Assembly (NCBI GenBank): GCA_001563805.1
Contig: LKMK01000006.1
Location: 1 to 32,258, forward strand
DNA from: Natrialbaceae archaeon B1-Br10_E2g2
GTDB taxonomy: Archaea > Halobacteriota > Halobacteria > Halobacteriales > Natrialbaceae
Reading direction: 5' to 3'
DNA: 32,258 bases
The translations under genes were made by a program, and so were the position numbers. This document shows positions 1 to 11,400 of the stretch, piece after piece; position 1 is the first letter of the stretch, and every line of letters starts with the position of its first letter. The notes under the pieces are model-generated. The model ran no database searches. It worked only from the letters and a program-made list of their open reading frames with translations, and had not been told where the DNA came from.

Positions 1-10
1 GAGGACATCT

Positions 11-1459
11 ATGACAGACTCACGGATAGAAACGGGAGTTCCGAGGGCGGACAATATACTCAAGGGCGGACTACTGCCGAACTCCGCGACGCTGGTCAGA
101 GGCGCACCCGGTGCAGGAAAAACGATCTTCGGCTTGCACTTTTTGACGACGACGGCAGATCCAGACGCGACAAATCTCTATATCAACCTTGGTGAGCCAG
201 CGGTATATCTCGAAGCGACGGCCGACAGTTTCGGGCTGAATACCGACACAATCGAGTTTCTCGACCTCTCACCGTCGGGCAAGGAGTTTCAGACAGACTC
301 CACGTACACCCTCTTTCGATCGGGCGAGGTCGAACAGCCGTCGATCGTTGAGGCGATCCGCCAGAAGGTCGACGCGGCCGAGCCGGAGCGCGTGATGATC
401 GACCCCGTTACCGTCATGAGACATCTCGCGCCCGACAAACGGCAGTTTCGGACACAGATTCTGAGCCTGCTCGATTTCCTCAAAGCAAAAGGCGCGACCG
501 TGCTGTTAACATCGCAGGCGGCACCGTCCATCCCCGACGATGACCTCCAGTTTTTGGCGGATACCGTTATCAATCTCGATCTCGAGGCAGGTCACAGGAC
601 GTTGCGGATCTCGAAGTTCCGCGGTTCCTCGTCATGGAAGGGGCCCCACACCGTCACCATAGACGACGGCGGAATACAGGTGTGGCCGCGGCTCGATCCG
701 ACCCGCCATCGACGGGATGGAGAGACGGACACGCTTTCTTCGGGCGTTTCCGAGCTTGACAGCCTCCTCAACGGCGGGATAGCGACGGGCACGGTCACGT
801 TCTTGAGCGGCCCGACCGGGTCCGGAAAGACGACTACGGGGCTGCAATTCATATCCGAAGCCGCAAGCAACGACAAACGGTCCGTGCTGTACAGCTTCGA
901 GGAAGGCCGAAAAACAATGTTCGATCGGGCAGAAGCCGTCGGTATCCCCATCGAGAGAATGATCGACGACGGGGCGCTGGTAATAGAGGAGATCGGCCCA
1001 GACGAGCTATCGATCGATGGATTCACCCATCGACTTCGAACCGAGGTCGAGGAGGACGGAGCCGAGATCGTCATGATCGATGGCATCAGCGGCTACGAAC
1101 GCGCGTTCCAGGAACCCGGGACCGATACCACACGCCAGTTGATCAAGATTGGTCGGTACCTCCGCAATATGAACGTGACCGGGGTTATCACGAACGAAGT
1201 CCATCAGATCACGGGCGAGTTCCGGGCAACAGAACAGCAGGTGAGCCATCTCGCAGACGGCATCATCGTCCTTCAACACGTCGAATATCGCGGTGAATTA
1301 CAGAAAGTAATCGGGGTGCTCAAGATGCGGTCTAGCGACGTCGAAACGGGGCTCCGGACACTCGACATCACGGAAGATGGACTGCGTATCGGCCAAGAGC
1401 TCTCCGATCTACGCGGTGTCTTGACCGGGACGCCGGACTGGCAAACAGGTGGGACATAG
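11..1459 (+). CDS. KaiC-like RecA-superfamily ATPase with two RecA/KaiC domains
   Basis: 482-aa ORF with two Walker A motifs (GAPGAGKT; GPTGSGKTTTG), Walker B-like VMIDPVTV and IVMIDGIS, and a GAGG-like RBS just upstream of the ATG. Confidence 0.9.
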   Translation: MTDSRIETGVPRADNILKGGLLPNSATLVRGAPGAGKTIFGLHFLTTTADPDATNLYINLGEPAVYLEATADSFGLNTDTIEFLDLSPSGKEFQTDSTYTLFRSGEVEQPSIVEAIRQKVDAAEPERVMIDPVTVMRHLAPDKRQFRTQILSLLDFLKAKGATVLLTSQAAPSIPDDDLQFLADTVINLDLEAGHRTLRISKFRGSSSWKGPHTVTIDDGGIQVWPRLDPTRHRRDGETDTLSSGVSELDSLLNGGIATGTVTFLSGPTGSGKTTTGLQFISEAASNDKRSVLYSFEEGRKTMFDRAEAVGIPIERMIDDGALVIEEIGPDELSIDGFTHRLRTEVEEDGAEIVMIDGISGYERAFQEPGTDTTRQLIKIGRYLRNMNVTGVITNEVHQITGEFRATEQQVSHLADGIIVLQHVEYRGELQKVIGVLKMRSSDVETGLRTLDITEDGLRIGQELSDLRGVLTGTPDWQTGGT

Positions 1460-1474
1460 CGTGAACCAAAGCAG

Positions 1475-3289
1475 ATGAGTGAAATACAGGAACCACGTTC
1501 GAAGTCCCCGCGCATCTATCCGCTCGTCGGCGACAGCGGAAACGAGCGCGTCCTCAAACAGTGGCTAACGGAACACGACACCTACCGGCTCGCCGACGAC
1601 GACAAACCAGTGACGGCGGGGGAGTTCGATCTCTGTATCGTCGATCGAACTGCCCTCAAAGAGTTCAAACACAAGCTTCAGACGGTCAAATCGGACGCCA
1701 AACCGGTGTTGTTGCCGGTGCTGCTGTTGGTGCCAGAGACCCGCGAGGGAATTATTGAGGCCGATCGGGGCGAACTCGCGGACAACGTCTTCCAAACGGC
1801 GATCGACGAGATCGTTTCGCTTCCGATACGGCAGATCGAACTCGAGTGGCGTATTCGGGCGCTCCTTCGGCTCCGAAACCAATCGCTGGAGCTAACGTCG
1901 AAAACCGAGAAACTCCGCCGATTCAAACAGGCTGTCGAAGCGTCCGGTCACGGGATATTTATAGCCGGCCCGGACTTGGAAATCGAGTACGTCAACCCCG
2001 CCTGTGAGGAGATTACCGGTTACGAGCAGGCCGAGATGCTCGGTGAAACGCCCGATATTCTACAGTCCGGCGAGATGTCCGAAGAGTACTACGAACGGAT
2101 GCATGAGACGATCACAGCAGGCGATATCTGGGAGGCCGAGATCGTCGACCGCCGCAAAGACGGGGCGCAGTACACCGCCTACCAGACGATCGCACCGATT
2201 ACCGACGATGGGGGTGAAATCATGGCGTACGTCGCGGTTCAGACGGACGTGACCGAACGCAAGGAGTTGCGGGATCGGCTCAAAAGACACCGCGATATTG
2301 TCCAGCGGCTGGAGGATCCGATCATGCTGCAGGACGAGAGAGGAAAGTTCGAGCTGGTAAACGAGGCGCTGACGGAATTCGCTGGCCTTTCTGAGGAGGA
2401 ACTGCTCGAAACTGACGAGTTTTCGTTTATGGATACGGAGGCAGCGGAAAGGATCAATCGGAAAAAACAAGAGACGATCGAAACCGAATCAGGGATCGGC
2501 TACTCAATTCATCCGGAGTTCGAAGAGTCCGACAAGGCGGCTATCTTCGACACGAGGCGGTACCCGTACTACGACGAGGACGGCGAGCTCACCGGAACGA
2601 TCGCAATCTGCCGGGACGTGACAGACCTCAAAGAGAGAACACGACAGCTGCGCGTGATGGATAACATCCTCCGGCACAATCTCCGAAACGACCTGACAGT
2701 GATTCGAGGGCTGGCTGATCAGATTCGCTCGCAGAGCTCTGGAGAGACCGCTGGGACGGCCAACGAAATCGTCACCCACGCAGACGCGTTGATGACGACG
2801 GGTGAAAAGTCACGGGCGATCACTGACCTGCTCAGCGACGAACCGGAGATGAAGCAGATCGATATCACGGAAATGGCCCGATCCGTCGCCGACGAGATCG
2901 AGGTCTCTGATCTTACTGCGGAGATGGCGGTTGAGACACCGGAGCGTGTCGTGACCTCGGCGACAGTTAATATAGAGAAGGCGATCGGGGAGTTGGTCCG
3001 CAACGCGATCATCCACAACGATCGCGAGGAGCCCTCTGTCGAGCTACGCGTAAGAACAGACGGAGACACCGTAGAGATAAGCGTCATCGATGACGGCCCG
3101 GGGCTGTCGGAGATGGATCGCGACGTTCTGGAAACCGGACTAGCGATCGACGCTCTGTATCATGGGAGTGGCCTCGGGCTGTGGCTCGTGTATTGGGCTA
3201 TCAGACGATCTGACGGCTCGATCGACGTGACGGAGGTCGAGCCGCGAGGGACGAAGGTGACGGTTGTGCTTCCGGTACCGAGCGCTTAG
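1475..3289 (+). CDS. PAS-domain sensor histidine kinase with N-terminal degenerate receiver-like domain
   Basis: 604 aa; PAS motifs (EYVNPACEEITGY, YVAVQTDVTERKE), H-box LRHNLRNDLTVI, N-box ELVRNAIIHND, G1 DDGPGL, G2 GSGLGLWLV; starts 15 bp after the KaiC-like stop. Confidence 0.9.
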   Translation: MSEIQEPRSKSPRIYPLVGDSGNERVLKQWLTEHDTYRLADDDKPVTAGEFDLCIVDRTALKEFKHKLQTVKSDAKPVLLPVLLLVPETREGIIEADRGELADNVFQTAIDEIVSLPIRQIELEWRIRALLRLRNQSLELTSKTEKLRRFKQAVEASGHGIFIAGPDLEIEYVNPACEEITGYEQAEMLGETPDILQSGEMSEEYYERMHETITAGDIWEAEIVDRRKDGAQYTAYQTIAPITDDGGEIMAYVAVQTDVTERKELRDRLKRHRDIVQRLEDPIMLQDERGKFELVNEALTEFAGLSEEELLETDEFSFMDTEAAERINRKKQETIETESGIGYSIHPEFEESDKAAIFDTRRYPYYDEDGELTGTIAICRDVTDLKERTRQLRVMDNILRHNLRNDLTVIRGLADQIRSQSSGETAGTANEIVTHADALMTTGEKSRAITDLLSDEPEMKQIDITEMARSVADEIEVSDLTAEMAVETPERVVTSATVNIEKAIGELVRNAIIHNDREEPSVELRVRTDGDTVEISVIDDGPGLSEMDRDVLETGLAIDALYHGSGLGLWLVYWAIRRSDGSIDVTEVEPRGTKVTVVLPVPSA

Positions 3290-3351
3290 CGATCGAGAAC
3301 GCGCCGTGGATCCGTCTGGCGTCGTGGACGCGCGATCGATCAATGGACGGT

Positions 3352-5427
3352 TCAACTACGTGTGGTGACTTCGAACCGGGCACCACCGTCGATTCCTTCT
3401 CGAAGTTCAATTTGCCACCCGTGAGCCTCGATCACGTCGTGGACGATTGCGAGGCCGAACCCGGCACCATCTTGGCTGGTCGTGTGCCCACGCTCGAATA
3501 CGAACTCGCGCTGTTGTACTGGGATACCGACTCCATCGTCTTCGACAACGAACCCTTGGTCGGAATCCTGGTCAAGATGACTAACGCTAACAGTTATTGT
3601 AGGCTCTTCGTCCGCAGAAAATATCTCGCGGCCATCATCAGTGGGGCTGTCCGTAGCAAAACTGCAGTTTCGATCGCGTCTCGAACCGTGTTTGATACTG
3701 TTTCGAAAGAGGTTCTCGAAGACGTGAAGCAACTGGTCGCGATCTCCCATAACCGTCCAGCCATCGTCGAGATCATACTCGAGCGTTGCATCATCAGTCC
3801 GCGTCACTTCCCACGCTTCGACAACTACCGACTCGATTTCGACTGGCGACGGATCCGTGAGCGTTGCTCCGGCTCGTGCCATCGTGAGCAGATTCGTAAT
3901 CATCTGTTCCATCCGCTGGTGAGCGGCGTGGAGCGCTTGGAAATCGTCGTGGCTTGCGGACGCCTCTGCGAATCGCACATACATTTGAGCCCGCTCCAGC
4001 GGTGTTCGAAGGTCGTGGCTGATCACACCGGCGAACTCCTCCAGTCGCCGATTCGTTCGTTCGAGTTCGCGTTCCCGGTCGTTTCGCTCGGTGACGTCAC
4101 GGGAATAGATCACGATGCTACTGATAATATCGTTGTCACGTAAGTCGACGGCGACTCCCTCGAAGACGAGCCAGCTCCCGTCGCGATGGCGGACACGGTA
4201 CTCGAATCGCGTCTCCGTTCGTGGTCCCTCACACAGCGCATTGAACTCGTCGACAGCGGTGGGGCGATCGTCAGTGTGAACGATTCGGAACAGTGACTCG
4301 CCGATTCGATCCTCGGGTTGATAGCCGAGTACAGTCTCGATCGAGGGGCTGGTATACGTGATGGTCCCGTCCTCCTCGACCACAGTAACCACGTCGGAGA
4401 CGTTCTCGATAAGCGCCTGAAACCGTTTTTCAGCCCGACGCTGCTCGGTGACGTCCCGGAGAGTCAGTACGACTCCAGCAGTCCGGTCGTCACCAACCGC
4501 AGAGACGCTCGCATCGATAATCACATCGTTTCTGTCGAACGTCAGTTCCTGTGCAGTCCCCTCGAAGAGTGGGAGACATTCCGGCAGGACGGCATCGATC
4601 GGTTTCCCAACCGCGTTCTCGTCATCAAGCAGCGACTGCGCCGCTGGATTGCGGTCGACAATCCGCTGTTCGTCATCAACAACGAGGTAGCCGTCTCGCA
4701 TCCCATCGATGACGGTGTCGCGGGCGATCGGGACGAGATCCAGCCAGCGATACCGGTACAGGGCGACGAGTATTAGGATCCCGGTCAGGCCAAATCCCCA
4801 AACAGAGTAATTAATCTCCGTTACTTCGTTATGGGCGAGAACGTTGGCGAGTCCCGGAATGAGCGGTGCCAACACGACCAACTGTGCCTGCTTGTGATAG
4901 ACTCCGCTTCCTCGAGCGTCGAGATACTCGAGGAAGAACAAGTATATTCCACCGGCCGAGAGCCCCCAATTGTACAACACGTAGAGCCAGTAGATCGGGT
5001 TCTGATACGCTTCGATCGGAAGGAGCATTTCGGTAAACTGCGTCGGATCGTGCATCAGCCCGTGAGTTGGGTTCGTCCACGTCAGGACGATCCACCCAGT
5101 GGTGATGAGATAGAGTGCTCCAAGTCGGCGCAGAGAGAGCCAGTTTTGTCGTCCGGCGTACGAGAGTGCGAAGTGAAACAGTCCAGTTGACATGATAACG
5201 GCACCCGAATCGACGGTTTTCGCGAGCACGAATCCGACAGTCGGATCCGTTTCGACGAGGAGGAACCCCTGTGGGATTGTCCACAGAGCGATCCCGGCAA
5301 AGAAGGCGCTCAATGGAAGCACATCGGCTTTCGACCGAGTACGAAGGACCACCACTGCAAGCATGAAATTCAGGAGACCAATGAGTACGAGGCTGAACGC
5401 GTGCAGCGTTGTGAACTCCTGGGCCAC
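3352..5427 (-). CDS. Membrane sensor histidine kinase (7TM N-terminal region, two PAS domains, HisKA, HATPase)
   Basis: 691 aa, GTG start; multiple N-terminal hydrophobic segments; PAS domains ending in RDVTEQRRAEKRF and RDVTERNDRERELE; H-box VISHDLRTPLERA; N-box NLFRNSIKHG; DDGVGIP; GAGFGLAIV. Confidence 0.9.
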   Translation of the reverse strand: MAQEFTTLHAFSLVLIGLLNFMLAVVVLRTRSKADVLPLSAFFAGIALWTIPQGFLLVETDPTVGFVLAKTVDSGAVIMSTGLFHFALSYAGRQNWLSLRRLGALYLITTGWIVLTWTNPTHGLMHDPTQFTEMLLPIEAYQNPIYWLYVLYNWGLSAGGIYLFFLEYLDARGSGVYHKQAQLVVLAPLIPGLANVLAHNEVTEINYSVWGFGLTGILILVALYRYRWLDLVPIARDTVIDGMRDGYLVVDDEQRIVDRNPAAQSLLDDENAVGKPIDAVLPECLPLFEGTAQELTFDRNDVIIDASVSAVGDDRTAGVVLTLRDVTEQRRAEKRFQALIENVSDVVTVVEEDGTITYTSPSIETVLGYQPEDRIGESLFRIVHTDDRPTAVDEFNALCEGPRTETRFEYRVRHRDGSWLVFEGVAVDLRDNDIISSIVIYSRDVTERNDRERELERTNRRLEEFAGVISHDLRTPLERAQMYVRFAEASASHDDFQALHAAHQRMEQMITNLLTMARAGATLTDPSPVEIESVVVEAWEVTRTDDATLEYDLDDGWTVMGDRDQLLHVFENLFRNSIKHGSRRDRNCSFATDSPTDDGREIFSADEEPTITVSVSHLDQDSDQGFVVEDDGVGIPVQQREFVFERGHTTSQDGAGFGLAIVHDVIEAHGWQIELREGIDGGARFEVTTRS

Positions 5428-5449
5428 GGCTCTCTGAATGTAGCGTGCC

Positions 5450-5463
5450 GTGATATATATCGT
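5450..5463 (-). promoter_or_regulatory. Putative TATA box for the 7TM histidine kinase (compatible with a leaderless transcript)
   Basis: tgatatatatcgtg lies about 25-35 nt upstream of the GTG start at 5427. Confidence 0.45.
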
Positions 5464-5484
5464 GTCGGAATGTCGACGGACAGA

Positions 5485-8400
5485 CTATAACCGACTGACA
5501 GAATGCCGCGACACCAGCGCAACAGCGAGCAATATTGCGAGAACTGCGATCCCGCTTCCGAAGCCAGGAACGCTATCAGAGTCATCGTCTACCGCTGATT
5601 CATCATCGGTATCGATCGGGGTGTCACCATCGTCGTCAGCAACGGAGCCATCGTCGGACTCGACCTCATCGCCGTCAGATGCAGAGTCATCGTCGGACAC
5701 GGGCTTGCCGTCGTCAGCGACGGAGCCATCGTCATCATCCGGAACGGACGCTTTGTCATCATCAGCTGCGGACGTATCGTCGTCAGGTGCCGGTGTGGAT
5801 GACCCACTCCCACCGCTGGACGATCCAGTAGACGGTGAATCGACCTCGAACGACAGCTCGTGTGTCGCTTTGTTGTCTGCGTCATCGGCGACAGAGAGCC
5901 GCACGTCGTAGGTGGTTCCGTCCTCGACGGAGAGCGTATGTTCGACTGCCGACGAGGTGATCGAGGTGTTTTCGTGGTCGGTACGATCGACACCATCGAT
6001 CTCGAGGCGAACGGAACTCGAGTTGACATCGGTGAGCGCGTCTTCGTACTCGATACGGAGCTGAACGGTCTCGGTGCCAGCATCGAATACCTGGCCGTCA
6101 ACGGGTGTGTCGACCGTGATCTCCGGCGGCTCCGTGTCAGGCACGAACGCACCGTACGTCGAGAACCCGGTGACGGAGGCCGTCAGGAACGGATCGCTAC
6201 CGTCGTACTCGACGGACGAGTCGATAACGGGATCGGTCGTCCAGCTTCCGCTCGTGTCGTCGTAGTACTGCAACTCGACGTCATCGACCGACGCGCCGTC
6301 AAGATCGTCTTCGTCGATTGCCATCGAGATCGACGCGCTCTCGACGGTGCCCTCCTCGAGGTAGTAATCGAGCAGGTTGTCGAGATCAGCGGTGATGAAG
6401 CCGGCCCCAAGTTGGCCGTCGTCTAGGTTTGCGTTGGCCGTCGTCTCCGACAGTGAGGCGAACAGGTCCTGAGTAAGGACCGCTTCGTCGGTGTCGTCAG
6501 CGACATCAAACTCGATTGCGGTTCCGGTGCCATCGATCTCGATGACGCCATCGCCGAGTGTGAATCGGGTGTCGACGGTGACTGACGCATTGTCGCTTCC
6601 TTCGTTTCCGGCTCGATCGGTACCGACGCTCGTGATCTCGTAGGTTCCCGTTTCGCCGGTGGCGAACGTACCGGTGAAGTGAGTGTCACTTCCGCTGACG
6701 GGAAGCATTGAGACTGAGCCGCTTTCGGTCGAATTATCGGGTGCGGTGAACACACCCTCAACTTCGGGAGGCTCTGCCAGCGGCTTGTCGCTCTCGACGA
6801 CTACCGTCGCGCCCTCGCTGTCGACGTCCTCGAGGGTCGCCGAGAGACGAGGCGCGTCGCGGTCGATCACAAGTGGGTTGTCGGCGATGTCGGTCCCAGC
6901 GGAACCGACGCGGTCGACGGCCACCACTGACACTTCGTAACGGCCGTCGTCCTGGATGTCAGCAAGCGAGACGGTCGCCGTCCACGTCTCGCCGTCATCA
7001 TGGCTCGCCTCGAACGAACGGACGTAGTTTGTATCGAGTGAACTCGCCAGCACGGTGACCGTCTCGAGGTCGAGGTCAGCGTCAATCTCGATAGTCACGG
7101 GAACGTCCTCGCTCGCGTACACCTGTTCCGACCCAGTATCGGAATCGAAGTTGACCGAGTGGCCCGCGACGTCGACGATCGACGCCTCAACCGTCGATTC
7201 GGCGACGTCGATGGTACCGGCGGATCTGTCACCTAATTCCAATTCGTACGTGCCCGCTTGGTCGAACTCGGCGGTGATGTTGATCGCGCCGAGGTGGTAG
7301 AAGCCGGGTGCAAGCGTCACCTCCTGGCTGCCGATAGCCTCCGTTTCGCCGGTCTCCTTGTGGGTAGCATTGAGCGAGATTTCCTCGGTCCCTTCGACGT
7401 TCCCACCCTGGTAGACGCTGCCGACGACGTAGGCGTGCTCGCCCTCGATTAGTTCTATTTGGGAGGTGGAGGCGGCTATCACCTGAATATCCGATTCTGA
7501 CGGTTCGACGTCGACGGTCCCTGCGTAAGTATCGCCCAATTCGAGGTCGTACGTACCAGCCTCATCAGGCTCGAACGTGATATTGATCGCGCCCAGGTGG
7601 TAGAAGCCAGGGGCGAGCGTCACCTCCTGGGTGTCAATCAGCTCTGTCTCGCCGGTCTCCTGGTGGGTGGCGTTGAGCGAGATTTCCTCGGTCCCTTCGA
7701 CATTACCGGCCTGGTAGATACTGCCGACGACGTACGCGTGCTCACCTTCGATCAGCTCGATTTCCGACGTCGATCCTGCAATCACCTGAATATCTGATTC
7801 GGCCGGTTCGACATCGACGGACCCTGCGTAAGTGTCGCCCAGCTCAAGATCGTACATGCCTGCTTGGTTGAACTCAGCGGTGATGTTGATCGCACCGAGG
7901 TGGTAGAAGCCAGGGGCGAGCGTCACCTCTTGGCTGCCGATAACCTCTGTTTCGCCGGTCTCCTGATGGGTGGCGTTGAGAGCGATTTCCTCGGTCCCCT
8001 CAATGTTCCCGGCCTGGTAGACACTGCCGACGACGTAGGTGTCTTCACCCTCGATTAGCTCGGTCGCCGATTGGGAGGCGGCGATCACCTGAATGTCTGA
8101 CTCGGCAGGTTCAACGTCGACGGTTCCGGCGTCTCTGTCGCCTAACTCGAGGTCGTACGTACCTGCCTCATTGGGTTCGAACGTAATGTTGAGCGCTCCG
8201 AGGTGGTAGAAGCCGGGTGCAAGCGTCACCTCTTGGCTGCCGATAACCTCCGTTTCGCCGGTCTCTTGGTGGGTGGCGTTGAGCGAGATTTCTTCTGTCT
8301 CTTCGACGTTTCCGCCTTGGTAGACGCTTCCAATGACGTACGTTTCCTCACCTTCAATGAGCTCTATATCCTCTGTCGACGCCGCGATCACGGTGATGTC

Positions 8401-11400
8401 GGTGATCGCCTCCTCGACGGCCATCAACCCGGCGTCTCTGTCGCCTAACTCGAGGTCGTAGTAGCCTGGCTCGTCGAACTCGGCGGTGATGTTGATCGCG
8501 CCGAGGTGAGAGACGTTGGACGCAGCCGTCACCTCTTGGCTCCCGAGGACGTGCGTCTCGTCGGTCTCGTTGTGCGTGGCCGTGAGTTCGATCGTTTCGG
8601 TGCCCTCGACGTCGCCGCTGTTGTAGATGCTGCCGGTGACCGAGAACTCCTCACCTTGGATGATTTCGACCTCCGAGGCGGAGGCGGCGATCACTTGGAT
8701 ATCTGGTTCGGCCGGCTCGACCTCGACGAAGCCGGCGTTCCGGTCGCCGAGCTCGAGGTCGTAGGTGCCGGCTTCCTCGGGCTCGAACGTGACGTTGAGC
8801 GCCCCCAGATGATAGAAGCCTGGTGCGAGCTCTTTTTCGACGGTGTCGACCGTGTGCGTCTCGTTGGTCCCTCGATGAGTGGCATTGAGTTCAATCTCTT
8901 GTGGGCCCTCGACGTTCCCAGACTGATAGATGCTTCCGATGACGTAGGTTTCCTCGGTCTGGAGCATCTCGACGTCTGCCACTGATGCCGCGATTACCTG
9001 AATATCCGACTCGGCCGGTTCGACGTCAATGGTTCCGGCGTTTCTGTCACCGAGTTCGAGGTCGTAGGTTCCTGCTTCATCGGGTACGAACGTGATGTTG
9101 ATCGCGCCGAGGTGGTAGAAGCCAGGGGAGAGCGTCACCTCCTGGCTCCCGACCACCTCCGTTTCGCCGGTCTCCTGGTGAGTGGCGTTGAGCGATATCT
9201 TCTCGGTCCCTTCGACATTACCGGCCTGGTAGATGCTGCCGACGACGTACGCGTGCTCACCTTCGATCAGCTCAATTTCCGACGTCGATCCTGCAATCAC
9301 CTGGATATTTGACTCGGCTGGTTCGACCTCGACAGTCCCGGCGTTTCTGTCGCCCAACTCGAGGTCGTACGTACCGGCCTCATCTGGCTCAAACGTGATG
9401 TTGAGCGCTCCGAGATGGTAGAAGCCCGGTTCGAGCGTCGCCTCCTGGGTGTCAATCAGCTCTGTCTCGCCGGTCTCCTGGTGGGTGGCGTTGAGCGAGA
9501 GTTCCTCGGTCCCTTCGATATTACCAGCTTGGTAGATGCTGCCAATGACGTAGGCGTGCTCACCCTCGATCAACTCGATCTCTGAGGTGGAGGCGGCGAT
9601 CACCTGAATGTCCGACTCGGCAGATTCGACTTCGACGGTTCCGGCGTCTCTGTCGCCTAACTCGAGGTCGTAGGTGCCGGCCTCATCTGGTTCGAATGTG
9701 ATATTGATCGCGCCGAGGTGGTAGAAGCCCGGCGAGAGAGTTACCTCCTGGCTACCGATACTCTCCGTCTCGCCGGTCTCCTGGTGGGTGGCGTTGAGCG
9801 AGATTTCCTCGGTCCCTTCGACATTACCAGCTTGGTAGATGCTGCCAACGACGGAGGCGTGTTCACCTTCTATCAGCTCGATTTCCGACGTCGACGCTGC
9901 AATCACCTGAATGTCGAAGTACTGGTTTTCGACAAATACCGTCTCGACAACGAACCCGTTGAGCGATATCGTGGCGTTCATCTCGTCTTCTCCAGCAGGC
10001 AGGTCCGCTTCAGTCGGCGTCCACTCGAAGTCAACAGCGCCGGGCATCGCACCTGGGCCGACCTCGACACTCTTGGTTTCGACGCGTTCTCCGTCGACGT
10101 TCAGATCGACGTCGTAGGTACCGGTGCCACCGTTGTTAAGCAAGTCCCCGGTGACGCTGACGGTGTCTCCGAGGAGGATAGCAGACTGGTTTACATCTGC
10201 ACCGTAGATGAAGATGTCCGCGTCAGGGTCATCAATGACACTGATCGTGCCAGCCTCGACACCACCGACACTGATCTGGAACTCGCCGGCACTTTCGAAC
10301 GTCCGCGTGAACGTCACGTCCGTGCTCTCGCCTGCATCGAGCGTAACTGTCGTGTTCTCGACTTCCAAACCGCTGATCTCGAGGGGAACCGTCAATTCAC
10401 CATCGCCGTCGCCGACGTTCTCGACCGTCGCGTTGACCGTCGTCTCCTCACCGGTCTCGAGTTGGGTCGGTACCACAGTCGCCTCGAGCACCTCGAGGTC
10501 AGGCTCGGGTTCCGGCTGATCGGATTCAACGGTCACCTCGAGGCTATCAGTTTCGTCTTCGTAGGTGGCAGTCACCGTCGCCGTTCCGGGGCTCTCAGCT
10601 GTCAACGTCGAGCCGTCGACGGAGACGACGGTCGTGTTGTCGCTATCGGGGCTCGCCTCGTCGGTCACGTCTTCGATCGTTCCGTCGTCGAACGTCGCCG
10701 TCACCGTCGCGGGTGTCGCCGATCCTTCGATCAGGGTCGTCTCGTCGATCGAAAGTGCGATCAACTCGAGTTCAGGGTCGGGTTCCGGCTGTTCGTCGGC
10801 TTCGACCGTCATCTCGACTGTATCGGTCTCACCTTCGTAGGTGGCGGTCACCATTGCCGTTCCAGGGCTCTCAGCCGTCAGCGTCGACCCGTCGGTAGAA
10901 ACGATAGTAGTATTGTCGCTAGTAAACGCTGCATCCTCTGTGATGTCCGTCGTTGAGCCGTCGTCGAACGTCGCTATCAGGGTCGGCAAAGTCGTTTCAC
11001 CCTCGATGAGTGTCGTCTCATCGATCGAGAGTGTGATCGACTCGAGTGCTGGATCCCCATCCGTTTCCGACACCGATAGCTGGATCGAGTCGGTATCGGT
11101 CGGTTCGGTCTCTCCCGGCTCGCCCGAAACGACAACAGCGTCAGCGCCGTCAAACGCGAGTTCCGACTCGAAAGAGAAACTCACTGATTCGGTCTCGTTC
11201 GATCCAACCGTCACGGACTGCGGATCTGCCTCGTAGAGCAGGTCGTCGTCTGCCGAGTCGAAAAGAACCCCCAGTGCAACGTCCTGCTCGGTCTGGTCGT
11301 CTCCGGTGTTCGTGATGTCGGCAACGACGGTGATCATCTCGCCTTCAGTGACGTCGAGGACGCTCTCTGTCTCATTAATCGAGACTGAAACGTTCGATGC

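Noticed and set aside
3343-4143. 266-aa + strand ORF
   Set aside because: Antisense shadow of the histidine kinase at 3352-5427.
7258-9312. Series of + strand ORFs with similar proteins (MVEARGERHLLA...GLLVGGVERDFLGPFDITGLVDAADDV)
   Set aside because: Antisense shadows of the 303-bp repeats of the giant minus-strand gene; their similarity to each other comes only from the DNA repeat.
9718-10956. 412-aa + strand ORF
   Set aside because: Antisense to the giant protein in a GC-rich genome; Arg/His/Val-rich composition with no recognisable domain, while the opposite strand encodes clear domains.
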